Source: Isoetes taiwanensis (lineage: Eukaryota > Streptophyta > Lycopodiopsida > Isoetales > Isoetaceae). Taken from it: a stretch of DNA of 64,000 nt. Shown in pieces: positions 21,271-32,320 of the stretch. Position 1 is the first letter of the stretch, and each line of letters starts with the position of its first letter. Location: the NCBI GenBank assembly GCA_021234155.1, contig JAJEKV010000010.1, positions 22,222,833 through 22,286,832 on the forward strand. The letters run 5' to 3'. The translations under genes were made by a program, and so were the position numbers. Below the pieces are notes generated by a model. That model saw only the letters and a list, made by a program, of their open reading frames with translations, was not told the DNA's origin and ran no database searches.

Positions 21271-23473
21271 CAGAGTTATATATGTTTAGATTGAGGTATA
21301 CTATAGTCATTGGCATTTGACGGCAGCTGATGTGACATGCATTTATGAATGGTAGTAAAGGTGAGCACGTTGGGATGATGCGATGGGTGTGTAGATTAAT
21401 GTAGTGATCTTAAAATTGTGACATGCATAATTGTCATAATTTATCCGGTCAATGCCAACATTAAACTTTGGAAAATAGTCACAGGAGGCATATGGAGTCC
21501 TCGAAGTTGAGAAAAATGGACCAGTTGACGTGGCATATGCAAGTCTCCGTAAGGGGGACCGGATCTGCCTCTGTTGAGACGGAGGCTAGGCTGCCGACGA
21601 TCATGAGCATGTCTACAAGTGTTGATGCATTTATTTGATATAAATTTGTACAGTGGCGAATGTTTTGCAAATGGAAGTGGTGAAGATGATTCCGGCATGA
21701 GCAGAAGATTGCACTTTTGCCTGGCGGCGAAAATTAGGCTACAAGACTGCGAATTGGTGTTGCATCTAGCCTCTACTTTGGTGCAAATCTGGCTTTTACG
21801 TCTGAGGTCAGTTTCTTTTGGATCTTCTATTTTGTACAGGGTGTGATAGTTCTTAATTTACCTAGGTCCTACTGTTATTCTATCTCTGTGCTTTTTTTCT
21901 TTTTTGCAGGGCGTTGAAGAGAGCTAGATAAGTGGTTTTTTGGAATTCAGAGAAGAAATGTCATGCATCATCCTTCTTTTTCCTCTTTTTGTCAGGTTGT
22001 TTGCTTGGCATAAGCAATGTGGTAGGTGTGATCGTGCTCTTTGCAGGCTGCATCTTAAGCTCTGGGAACCAAGGGAAGCAACGACAAGTAAGCGAATATT
22101 TAAGGCATGATGATATGACAGTTATTCCTCTTTATTGGTAAAATGCATTAAAATTGTTAAACCCCATGAGAATAAGAATAGATGTTTGATAGGATTTATT
22201 TATGTGGTTTTCACATTTTCCTATCCACTAATTTCCTAAATTGGATGCAGTTCGTGACCACCAAATCAGTGTTTGGCAGAGTATCAAATTGATGATCTGT
22301 TAACTATTGCTTGAAAGAACTTGATGTTGCCCAGGTATTCAGACTCACGTTCTGCGTAATCTTTCCTGTAATGTCTCTTGGAATTCAGAGAAGAAATGTC
22401 ATTGTTCTAAAGATGGACAGATATATAGTTCGTTAATAAAGACGTATTGCTTTCCTGTAAATGATTAGAATAGAATATCGATTCAATTCTTATTACATTA
22501 GCAATATTTGAAGAGTTGCTAACATATTTCTATTATGCTCATAATAAAAGTTTTTGGATAAACCAATCACTCGATTTGAGCCTCCTGGCTGGCTGAAATA
22601 GTGGATTAATCTTTCTTGACCTTTCCTGAGAGCTTTGCCAAAGGCTCCTCCAAGACATCGCCATTGCCAAGGGTATTTTTAGGCATGCTTTCATCTGGAA
22701 TGCACCATCTGCGACAGAAGACTTCTGATAAAGACCACTTGAGAATGTTTTATCGAGAGCTTTAGTAATAATGAATATGAGAAAGAGTCTAGGGATTCAG
22801 CTTTAAAATCGTGTATCTTGATGTTTCAATTCTTGCATGCACTGAACATAGCATGATTGAGGTTTAATCCTTTGTTTTTCTTTTTTTTTATCAGGGAAAG
22901 TGGAAGAGATGTTCAAAAAAGGATCCTGGTCTAAATGGGACAACCTTACTGCATTCAATTTCCTTCATAGTACTCATTGTTACAAGATTTTATTGGTTAC
23001 AGAATGCTATTTTTCTTTGCACCCAAATGCTAGGATGATTGAATGAGACTTGAATGACATTTTCTTGCTACTTAGTAATCGCGTATAAATTGGTATTTAC
23101 AGTAGTTGAAAGTAAATAAGGTAGTTTAAAGCCTTGGATTATCACATAAAAGTCTTGAGCACTAGAATGGTGGCAATCAACCCTTTTATTTGGGATTTTC
23201 CGGTTTGGCTAAAAAGGTTTTTGGAATTTTTCTTAGTCACATTTCCTAAGATTTTTAAGAGTTTAGTCGCCGGAAAAAAATTCCGATTATCTAAAAATCG
23301 AAAAAAAATAATTTATGGTTTTAGAGTTTCATTCCTTTTTCGAGTGAGGTTAGATTTCTAGGTGGAAAATAATTTTTGCCCTAATTATTCAACGTGGAGG
23401 CGCACTGCAAACAGGGCCAATTTCAGGTATAATTTCGAGCAGGGGTTTTGGGTTCGGCATCTATTCAATTTCA
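21271..23473. other. No gene recognised
   Basis: Several short frames on both strands (21441-21846, 21932-22141, 23134-23361) are not supported by motif or splice structure. GAATTCAGAGAAGAAATGTC occurs twice (about 21943 and 22381), a small dispersed duplication. Confidence 0.35.
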
Positions 23474-23482
23474 TTTAAACTG

Positions 23483-23522
<40 letters not shown>

Positions 23523-23531
23523 CAGTTTAAA
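23474..23531. repeat. 58-bp perfect palindrome around a TA microsatellite
   Basis: TTTAAACTGTT, an uninterrupted AT run, then AACAGTTTAAA. The two arms are exact complements out to 23474 and 23531, so the tract can extrude as a cruciform. Confidence 0.85.
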
Positions 23532-23716
23532 CATAAGCCATGCTAACACTTAAAAAAAAAAACAGAGAATTTTTGTCTTTTGTATAACAGAAGTGTAATA
23601 TATTAAATCTAAAATATATTCAAAGCAAATGTATAACAGAATGTGAGATGTATAAAATTTGAGATTTACAAGAACTTTTTTATTGATATTTTCATTGATT
23701 TACAAAAACATCTTGG

Positions 23717-24010
23717 TCAGCCTATGATGGTATGCCTGGGAAATGCATAGCCAATGTATCCCGCGGAGTCTTCTGAGTCATCATCCGAGGACACGTCAGA
23801 CACAACGTGAACAATCTTTAACCTCTTTTTTTCGGGCTCTCTGCTGGTGCTGGATTGATCAGTGGAAAGTTTTTTCATTGATTTTGATGATCTGAGTTTC
23901 TGCTTTCCCTTGCATCTCTTTCCCTTTACCGGTGCTGACTTCGTGACTGATGACCTGCGCCTTGAACTAGCAGGCCTACCTCCTGCACAAGTAGCCAAGT
24001 CCTTCAACAT
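23717..24010 (-). CDS. Unidentified basic/acidic ORF, 97 aa
   Basis: ATG-initiated minus-strand frame rich in lysine, arginine and serine (KGKRCKGKQKLRSSKSMKK), then an acidic serine stretch (VSDVSSDDDSEDS). This composition is common in nuclear proteins and in C-terminal pieces of plant transposon proteins. It points away from the ACGT palindrome array that begins about 90 bases upstream of its start. Function unknown; it may be an exon or a chance frame. Confidence 0.35.
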   Translation of the reverse strand: MLKDLATCAGGRPASSRRRSSVTKSAPVKGKRCKGKQKLRSSKSMKKLSTDQSSTSREPEKKRLKIVHVVSDVSSDDDSEDSAGYIGYAFPRHTIIG

Positions 24011-24100
24011 CCGAAGGATTTGACACTTGCTTCGGTTATCGCCATCGGATCTGCCCTACTTTTTTCTTGAGAATAGATAGATCGGATACTGTTTTTATCT

Positions 24101-24850
24101 TAAAATTTTCATATGTCACGTCGTTTAACGACGTCAAGCTGACGTGTTAAAATTTTCGTATGCCACGTCGTTCAACACGTCAAGCTGACGTGTTAAAATT
24201 TTCGTACGTCACGTCGTTCAACGACGTCTAGCTGACGTGTCTAGACACGCAGGACTGCCAGCTTGTCAACAGCACCATGCCACGCAGGCATGGTGGACAC
24301 GTCAGCTCTGTGCGACGTCGTTCAACGACGCCTAGCTGACGTGTCTTAACACGCAGGCCTGCCAGCTTGTCAACAGCACCATGCCACGCAGGCATGGTGG
24401 ACACGGCAGCTCTGTGCGACGTCGTTCAACGACGGCTAGCTGACATGTCTTGACACGCAGGACTGACAGCTTGTCAACAGCACCATGCCACGCAGGCATG
24501 GTGGACACGTCAACTATGTGCGACGTCGTTCAGCGATGCCTAGTTGACGTGTCTTGACACGCAGGCCTGCCAGCTTGTCAACAGCACCATGCCACGCAGG
24601 CATGATGGACCGCGGCGGCGCTACGTGCGGCGTCGTTCAACGGCGCTAGCCGGCGTGTCTTGACACGCGAGCTGCCCGGCTTGTCCATCAGCACCATCCC
24701 ACGCAGGCCGACGCGATACGTCAGCTCTGTGTGGCGTCAATGAATGACGTCGTGATGCCATTGAACGACGTCAAAGTCGTCAAACGACGTTGGCGTCGTT
24801 CCTCGACGATTTGACGTCGTTCTTCAACCTGGGGACGTCGTTGAAGGTCG
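24101..24850. repeat. Two-tier tandem array of ACGT palindromes
   Basis: First tier: three 46-47-bp units starting TAAAATTTTC at 24101, 24148 and 24194. Second tier: 104-bp units, marked by GCTTGTCAACAGCACC at 24261, 24365, 24469 and 24573, with a diverged copy at 24679. Units contain the near-palindrome ACGTCGTTCAACGACGT and also ATGCCACGCAGGCAT. GACGT/ACGTC motifs continue irregularly to about 24850. The array is more GC-rich than its surroundings. Confidence 0.9.
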
Positions 24851-24886
24851 ACTATCCCTTATAGTGCCTGCCATCTATCCTCATAG

Positions 24887-25387
24887 TTGTATATCCTCAT
24901 AACTGAGGAGGATGACAAAGGTCGACCTTTCTGGATAGCAAAAGTGCTTGACACAGTCAAGGAGGAAGGCTTAGTCACTAAACTCAAGATTCATTGGTTT
25001 GCAACACGCTCAGAAAATGCTTTTGAAGGTAGATATGAGTTAGAAATGAGAAGCCAAGGAAAAGGGAGAAAGTCCAAGAAGGTGGGTTGTAGGGATGAGC
25101 TGATCCTTAATGACGTGACTATATTGTGCTATGATTTTAAATTGAAATTTGACAATCGTCTACGCCAGAGGACTATCAATTTTCTTAAAAAAGCTTGTAA
25201 TTACGAAGAAGAGGATGAAGAAGGTGGTGGCAATGCTACACCATCTGTTGATAGTGATGAGGAAGATAACTCAAACACTTCCTCTAGTGACAGTGAAAGA
25301 CGTGAAGGTGATGAGGATGGCATAAATGAACATGATGACGTCCTGGATCCCTCCTTCATCACTCCTCACACTTTTGCACATAACTGA
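24887..25387 (+). CDS. Unidentified acidic-tailed ORF, 166 codons, no ATG start
   Basis: The frame opens after a TAG with a TTG codon; the first true ATG is internal, so this is probably a downstream exon or a truncated gene. Residues 10-100 look like a folded domain (DDKGRPFWIAKVLDTVKEEG, KLKIHWFATRSENAFEGRYE, DVTILCYDFKLKFDNRLRQR). The C-terminal third is acidic and serine-rich (DSDEEDNSNTSSSDSERREG). The order is reminiscent of a chromatin-reader or transposon accessory protein, but I do not recognise the family. Confidence 0.4.
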   Translation: MYILITEEDDKGRPFWIAKVLDTVKEEGLVTKLKIHWFATRSENAFEGRYELEMRSQGKGRKSKKVGCRDELILNDVTILCYDFKLKFDNRLRQRTINFLKKACNYEEEDEEGGGNATPSVDSDEEDNSNTSSSDSERREGDEDGINEHDDVLDPSFITPHTFAHN

Positions 25388-25820
25388 GTCTTAGAAAAAG
25401 ACTGTAAATTTTGCATGTGAATATGAAGACTCTATCTTCAAATTTTGAGAATACTACAGTTTCAGTTACGGACTAACTTCAATTTTTTGTTAAATATTTT
25501 ATCCTCTGAAAATAGGGTTTCTCTCGTAAAATATACTTCAAGAACATTCTATTTGCTAAGAAAAATGACACTTTAAAAAAGTCAATTCTTTCGTTGCACA
25601 AAAAAATTAGTCACTTTTGGGGGGGGTCAAAATAGAATTTCATGCATCTTTTATTTTTAACCTCGTTTTACCCACTTTTTGTAAAAAGTCTTTGGGAATA
25701 TTCCTTCGCTCGTTTAGATGATTTCAGTTTAATCACTTAACTGTTGATAATCTTTGTTGACATCCATATGCTAAAATGGTTCTCGATGTGGGTTTTCATA
25801 GATTTGAGTTGCGTCATAAT
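25388..25820. other. No gene recognised
   Basis: AT-rich DNA. Minus-strand codons near 25750 faintly continue the copia RT (HFSIWMS, compare a family MDVKTAF block), so the element may extend here in decayed form. Confidence 0.35.
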
Positions 25821-27997
25821 CTATCCATATACTGTGTAAAACCTCATTTTTGACCTTGCTTCATGATCAATGCTCCCATCACTATTGTATTTGACCTTGA
25901 AAACCCATTTGGGTCCTATGATGTCCTTGTCAATTGGTTTGTCAACCAAGGACCATGTTTTAGCCTCTTGTATTGATGCAAGCTCAGCTTGCATGGCAGC
26001 AATCCACTGATTTCTTTCATTGCAACTAACAGCTTCAAGATAGCTCTGTGGCTCAATAGCATGCTTGGTGGTGGAAAAAACATAGTCTTGTAGCCATGCA
26101 GGAGGCTTCCTATGGCGTGCAGGCCTTACAGCAGTAAGGTGATCCGTTATGGCATCATAAGATTCACCTTCAATATCAGCATTATCATTCATGATATCAC
26201 CATTGTTCTCTATATTGACATTCCTCAGGAACTGCTGGTACAATAGGTGGATTGCTGGGAATTTGTAAGTCTGCTACAATGCCAAAATTGGATGCTTCTT
26301 CCTTTGCTTGAGGGAAACAACTCTCATACTCATTAAATTCAGCATGACAACTAACCACCAATTTCCGAGTTTCAAGATCGAAGAATCTATATGCCTTTCT
26401 GTTACTGCAATATCCTATGAACATGCATGCTTTTGCTTGACTGCCTAGCTTGGAATTTGAAGTATTCAACTTCACAAATGCCTTGCAACCAAAAACTTTC
26501 AAATGCTTAAGAACAGGAGGTTTACCTGCCCAAACGTTTTCAAGAACTTTGAAATCAAGCTTGGCATGAGGAGCTCTATTCACTAAATAGGCTGCTGTAG
26601 TTATGGCTTCTCCCCAAAAACAGGCTGGTACCTTCATGCTTAATAACAGTGTTCTGGCCATTTCAATAAGGGTTCTATTAACCCTTTCTGCTCTACCATT
26701 CTGCTCACTGGTATATGGTGCAGTAAGTTGATGTTCAATCCCATTCATCATGCAAAAATTTTCAAAGACCTTAGAACAAAACTCGCCTCCGTTATCAGAC
26801 CTCAAGGCTAAGATTTGAGCTCCAGTTCCTTTCTCAACTAGCTGTTTGAAAATGCAGAAATACTCAAAGCATTGGCTCTTGTTTTTAAGCAAATACACAA
26901 ATACCTTCCTGGAGAAATCATCTAGGAAGACAAGAAAATATCTCGATCCTGCAGAGGTGGCTGGGCTGATTGGACCACACAGATCCGTGTGTAGCAGAGC
27001 AAGTCTCTGTTTTGCATGTGAATTGGACGCTGGAAATCTCCCTCTTGTGATCTTACACTGTAAACATATGTTGCAGGGTCTGGTGGATACCTTCCCAGTC
27101 TTCACAAAACCCTGTTTGATAAGTAATTCCATTCGGAAAGGAGCGATATGCCCAAGCCTATAATGCCATAAGGTCTGCTCAGAAGGAGCTTCTCCTGCAT
27201 AATGCACTTCTTCAGTGATCCTAGGGGACGGAATGATTTCATACAAATTGCCTTGCCGTGTGGCTTGAATCAGCACTTGCCCATTTTTGTCCAAAACTTC
27301 ACAACTGGAGGTAGAGAATCTGATCTCATTGCCTGCATCGGTTAGTCTGCTTCTGACTTTGACGAATGACTTCCGCTTTCAGCCTCTCTAGAGCCTTGTC
27401 GAAAGTATATTCCGACAATCTGCCTTCCATATTGATGATTACCCCTTCAAAAGACGAAGGTAAACTATTGAGCAGCATGCTGACCTTCTTATCTTCCGTA
27501 ATGTCGACACCAGTGGCTTGCAATTCGTCCAGCATCTCCCTCATGATGCATGCATGCTCATGAAAATCACCTTCCTCACTCAAATGAAGACTGTAAAGTT
27601 TTTTTCTTAGAGCAAGCCGATTTCCAGCCAAATCGGAAGCATAATGGTTCATCAGAACCCGCCAAATCGCCTGAGCAGATGAAAGTCCCCTGACCAGCCT
27701 TGCAAGAGTATCATCCAACCCAGAACAAATGATCAATCGTGCCTTTCGGTCCTTCTCAGCAAGGTCCGAAGCCGATTCAGTCAAAACAACCTCAATGGTT
27801 GCCTCATCAGTGCCCTCAGTAGCACTAGATCTGGCAGGAGTGCCTTGATTCACACTCCCTGTCGGACTAACAACACCCCAGAGACCCTTATCCTCCAGGA
27901 CCATCTGGATTCGCCATTTCCAGAGCATGAAATTTTTCCCAGTGAAACGGGGAATCAGCTTCCATTCAAAAGCATTCAATGTTCCAATATTCTCCAT
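25821..27997 (-). mobile_element. Truncated Ty1/copia element
   Basis: Minus-strand gag (27997-27326) has the UBN2-type capsid: FTGKNFMLWKWRIQMVLEDK, ALRKKLYSLHLSEEGDFHEH, MLLNSLPSSFEGVIINME. Next comes GAG-pre-integrase (EQTLWHYRLGHIAPFRMELL with CNICLQCK) and the integrase core (LLHTDLCGPISPATSAGSRY, ALRSDNGGEFCSKVFENFC, YTSEQNGRAERVNRTLIEM). The last piece (26243-25821, another frame) begins copia RT (WSLVDKPIDKDIIGPKWVFK) and then decays. The zinc knuckle and protease that normally lie between gag and integrase are absent at about 27295-27330. No LTRs or primer-binding site were found, so this is an immobile fragment. Confidence 0.9.
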
Positions 27998-28335
27998 CGT
28001 ACAAGTATTAAAGGTGGCTAACTCAAGGATTTATGGAATCAGCAAGGACAATAACAGATGCAGAGCAGTTACATGCGTGGGCCCATAACCTGTGAATTTA
28101 ACCAAAGATTGACACTGAAACTAAGATAGAATAATAACAAGAGAACACAAGAGAACACAAATGATCAGAAGCAAGTAAGTATTTCCAAAATGTTCATCAC
28201 ATAAATACAACTGATTCCATGAATCAAGTCCCAAGATCATGGAGCAACTTCTGCCAAAATTTCTTCAACCGACTTAACCGCTTAACCACTTACTAAACAT
28301 GAACAACAGAAAAATAGAAACTTTGACAACAACAC
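27998..28335. other. No gene; spacer between copia and phospholipase A2
   Basis: AT-rich, no recognisable coding sequence. Its right part probably contains the 3' untranslated region of the minus-strand phospholipase gene. Confidence 0.4.
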
Positions 28336-28921
28336 TTAATATTTTAACAGTAACAAGATTTTTCGATATGGGATAAGGATCATGTTCAAACCTGCAAATG
28401 AGACATGGTGAGAATTAGGATCTGGAAAAAACTAAAAACTGGAAGGACACACCAAAGAGGTAGGCAGAACGATGGATTTCGGAAACAAAGGACTGGATGC
28501 TCCAAGCATTGGGGTTGGAAATTCTGAGCAAGCAGTCACGTAAAGCGAGATCAGCATTATGAAGGCGAAGCTGGTCAAGGCTGTCATAACCAATATCGTG
28601 CTTGTAACAGCAACAATCAAGCTCGTCCACAGGGGGCTGATCGAATACCAAGGATCCGGCACGTCTGCTGGCAGTCCAGTTGGGGCCGCAGTAATTTCCA
28701 TAGCCCGGAAAAAACCTGGACACAAATGCCCGGCTTCCGCTGTGCCACGGCACCTTCCCTTGGTATGGCACAAACGGCTGCCTCATGCAACCCCCTTCAT
28801 TATTTTCTTCAGAATCAGCCAATTTTTCAGACCCTTTCCCCTTCAACACGAACTCAGTTGCCGACTTAATCATCTCTGCTGCCTTAATCATGGCCATGGC
28901 CATCTCAAGATTTTTCTTCAT
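28336..28921 (-). CDS. Phospholipase A2 family protein (plant, non-secreted type)
   Basis: ATG at 28921. Exon 1 (28921-28453) joins exon 2 (28391-28336) by a GT-AG intron of about 60 bases, giving 174 aa; without splicing the frame runs on to 28415. Residues 74-82 (YGNYCGPNW) form the calcium loop, and DCCCYKHD (102-109) supplies the catalytic H108-D109 pair, with an extra cysteine before the usual CC. YLFG and a short basic-hydrophobic tail follow. The N-terminus is an amphipathic helix without an obvious signal peptide, unlike secreted plant sPLA2s, and resembles the Arabidopsis At4g29070-type family as I recall it. It should hydrolyse phospholipids at sn-2. No damage is seen; the very short intron is the weak point. 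Confidence 0.82.
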
Positions 28922-29935
28922 TGTCGTAGTTCAAATCAAACCCCTTTTTCTGCTCCTTTCAGCTCTTCCTCTTCAAGCCCAAAGCAATTCACATCTGCTA
29001 GAAGAGATCCCAGTTAAAACTGGCCCAAGCTAGGTCCTTTCCAAGCATTTTCAACTACACATTGCCCCCACATCGGCTGGACTTGACCTGGTCGCGACAA
29101 ATTTTTACAATAAATTATTATTTCTTGCATATTTTGCAATGCCCGTGCATTAGCAACACATGGAACTTAAGTTAGCACATTAACACACGTGGGAATAAAG
29201 GCCACAGCAGTATATTCCTTTGCCTATGACTCATCCGTCTTACACTTGAAAGAAAAAGTATTTCACTCGCCTTGATTGTGGCTAACAAAATACATTGTGC
29301 CTTGAGTTCTATCGATGCTTTTATTGGCTCCCGATTCCAGGCAGCTCAATTCCAAAGTAGTATTAGACTCTGATTCATATGTATTGGGCAAGTCGAAGTC
29401 TATACCAAAAAAAGGAATTAGGCTTGCAAATTCACATATATATTAGGAATATCAAAAGTAGGTATTGGGCAAGTCGAATATCTCAAAAGGGCAAAAAATT
29501 CATAAATTATAGGGCTCAAGCTTATGCAAGGGGGGCTAAAAACCAATACATTAAATGTCTGTGCTATCTAATATATCTCCATAAAATTATAAAGACAAGG
29601 TGCACATGCAATATGGATTGTCCCAATGTTAGTGGATGAGAGCTAAATGCATATCCACATTTGCGAACGTTGGAATGATAATAATGTACATGAAAAGATT
29701 CTAATCACAATATATAGTATACATGGAAAAATACCAATTCAAATGCATCATCCCTACACTATAGTCGATCCCTTTAGATATTATTCTACGTAAATGTCAC
29801 TTTAGACCCTTTGTATGAATATGCACCCAAACAAAAGAGGGGTTTAGCGGGAATTTAATTGTAAGTGCAAGGGGTAATGATTTATGTCGTGGAAATCTTT
29901 TCCATTCTCTTTGGGGCCTTAGAAGAGTTATATTC
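28922..29935. other. No gene recognised
   Basis: 5' flank of the phospholipase gene. An imperfect repeat of GTATTGGGCAAGTCGAA starts at about 29379 and 29462. Plus-strand frames at 28559-29033 are shadows of the phospholipase. Confidence 0.4.
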
Positions 29936-30110
29936 TACAAGAAACTTATCACGGCGGCCAAGGCCCCCGCGAACGTTTTCTTCCCCAACTCATCTGTACA
30001 TGCTAGAACATGCAGAATTTGAACCTGCATTTTGTTGCCTTGTGTTCAGTGCCGCACGTCAAGGCTGGTGCTTCCTCACAATTGAATTTTGGATTTAGTG
30101 TTTGAAACTC
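29936..30110 (-). repeat. SINE-like element, copy 3
   Basis: Read on the minus strand: a tRNA-like stretch AACACAAGGCAACAAAATGC then the B-box-like GCAGGTTCAAATTCTGCATG (about 30010-30030), then about 60 bases later the tail AACGTTCGCGGGGGCC, TTGGCCGCCGTGATAAG, TTTCTTGTA ending at 29936. Matches the 55876 copy in both head and tail. Confidence 0.6.
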
Positions 30111-32258
30111 GTATAGATCTTTAAAATTTCAGTGCTCTCCAGGTCTTTGATTAAGGCTTCCCGTGAAAACTTCTAGTTGTTAAAGACAGCTTCCTACTGG
30201 GAACTCAGCATATTTTGATCATGACAACCACAGACAAAGTATTTCGATAAATCAAATACGTAGATTGTATTAGCACCTAATACTATGATCCTTGTTTACA
30301 TCTTCAAGGCCAGCTTCAACATGTTTTTCTCAGCCAACTGCACCCCTTTGACGTTTACATTTTTTAGACATTGCATTTGCCTTTAGAATCGGAAACAAAA
30401 GATAAACCCTTCTGATTGAAAAGGAGCAGTCTGATGGATGACTTTCTTTGGAATGGAGTGATTTATTGACATCTTGCTTACTAGAGAGCATTCGTTGCAT
30501 AATGGAACCAATGTTCTCCAATCTCATTGATGCATGAAGCACTAATATTTATCTCGGTAAAATCTAGGGTAAAGCACTAGCAAGTGTAAAAGGGTAATAT
30601 ATTTAGAGGCATTACTTATATTCCCTAAGAATGAATGTCTATACCTAATGTATTAGCTTGATCCTAGCAAACCACAAAAGAATTAATGCCCTCCTGAGAT
30701 GGCTAACATAGACTAATCATGATAAATACCAACAATAATCTCTTTTCGCTAAATCTCCGGCATCACTACCGCATCATTTGGTCAACATGTCATCAACTCG
30801 TGCCAAGTAGGCATGCCACATCATCATATTCCAAATGTCGATTCATTTTCCATGATAGCCCCTCGTAAGATTATTCCTTCTTGAGTTTTACTATGTTGTA
30901 TATACTCGGCAGGTATAGGTATGGTTTTAAAGGTTTATATAATACCCCAGTTTATTTACTCAACCACGGTATTCCAAGGTCATTGGATTTTCTAAATTCT
31001 TCTTTATTCTGAACTTTTTGACAGAGGTCCGGCCCTATAGAATCCAATGTAACAGGCGTCCTTCAGATGGTTGTGGCTGCTTCCAGTTTCGGCCTATTCT
31101 GTATGCCTCAAACCCTTGGCCTGATCCACTTTATTACAAATCAGCCGTTTAGCCCTTTTCTGATTCAAATCTTCCAGCTTGATCAATTCTTCACAAGATG
31201 GGCAGATAAAACTGGGGCACTCGGATTTTTTAAGGCACAAGGATTTGATTTCTTTCTCATGGCGGAATCAGTAGCATTTTCGGCTAACAAGGTTTAAAAT
31301 GAAACGCACTTATTTAAGAAGTGCGTTTGGAAGATTCCTTCTGAAAATTTATAAAATTCTAAAATCCCTCTAAAAAGGGCCCTTTTATTACCTTTAGTCC
31401 AAAGATTTATAAAACTGCTCGTGAAAACAAACATTTTAAGAAGACTTAATATTAAGGAAAAACACACACAAAAAAAAAAAAAATCCCATTGTAGAGGGGG
31501 AAAGAACTACAATGAAATTCAAAGATTGATTATGGGGCAAATTCGTATGAAGAAATTAGATGCTTTTGTACCTTGTCCCTGAAAGTTTTTATATTAGCTG
31601 TTTTAGAAGACAGGAAATTTGTTATTTCACAACCATTTTGGCTGAACATCCTAATGGACCCTAAAACACATTGGGAGGCAGTTCAACAAACTTCTTGAAT
31701 GACAAACCATTGTTTTTGCATCACATAGTATTACAAATACCAATACATCCACGATGTCTTGTAGTTAAGCTGAAGTTTTAGTTGATGATGCAGTATAAAT
31801 TTATACCGAGGATACAAAAGTTGAAGTAATGAAGCCATGTGATTACATGCCCTCCTTTTTATTCTCGGAGATGTATTTCTGAACGCACATACCAATCTAC
31901 AACATGGTGATGCTCAAAAGATAGTCAACCTCCTTAGCAATGTTGAGCATATTCATCACAATTACATCATCTGTAGCAGTGGGCACCATGCACATTTCTC
32001 TGGCAGTGAAGTATTCGTCTGCCTTACCTTTTCCTATATATTTTGTAAATAAATAGGTAAACTTCTGAGGGGTTGCTACTCCTCGCTCTCCTCTGGATAA
32101 ACGATGTGGTTTCCTTCTAGTCAAACACCTGTGTCACCATAATATATCAATGATATATCTATAGGTATATCGGATGGGGGGCATCGCCTTTAGGTGTATA
32201 TAGACACAAATCCTGGTCGTCCATATCTTGAGGTGGCGCAATTATGGCCCTCGGATCT
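30111..32258. other. No gene recognised
   Basis: AT-rich intergenic DNA. Open frames at 30330-30542 (minus), 31067-31297 (plus) and 31897-32124 (minus) carry no recognisable motif. Confidence 0.35.
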
Positions 32259-32320
32259 GATGGGGGGCATGCATGGCATGCATGAGGCATGCACCACATG
32301 CGTGGACCACATGCGGAGGT
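32259..32320. repeat. CATGC-rich cluster
   Basis: GGGGGGCATGCATGGCATGC and following repeats contain two CATGCATG (RY-type) motifs and ACCACATGCG twice. A similar GTGGTGCATGCCCCCATGC stretch lies at 50708 and 51468. Confidence 0.5.

Noticed and set aside
28559-29033. Plus-strand frames over the phospholipase gene
   Set aside because: They are antisense shadows of the clear minus-strand phospholipase A2 exon.
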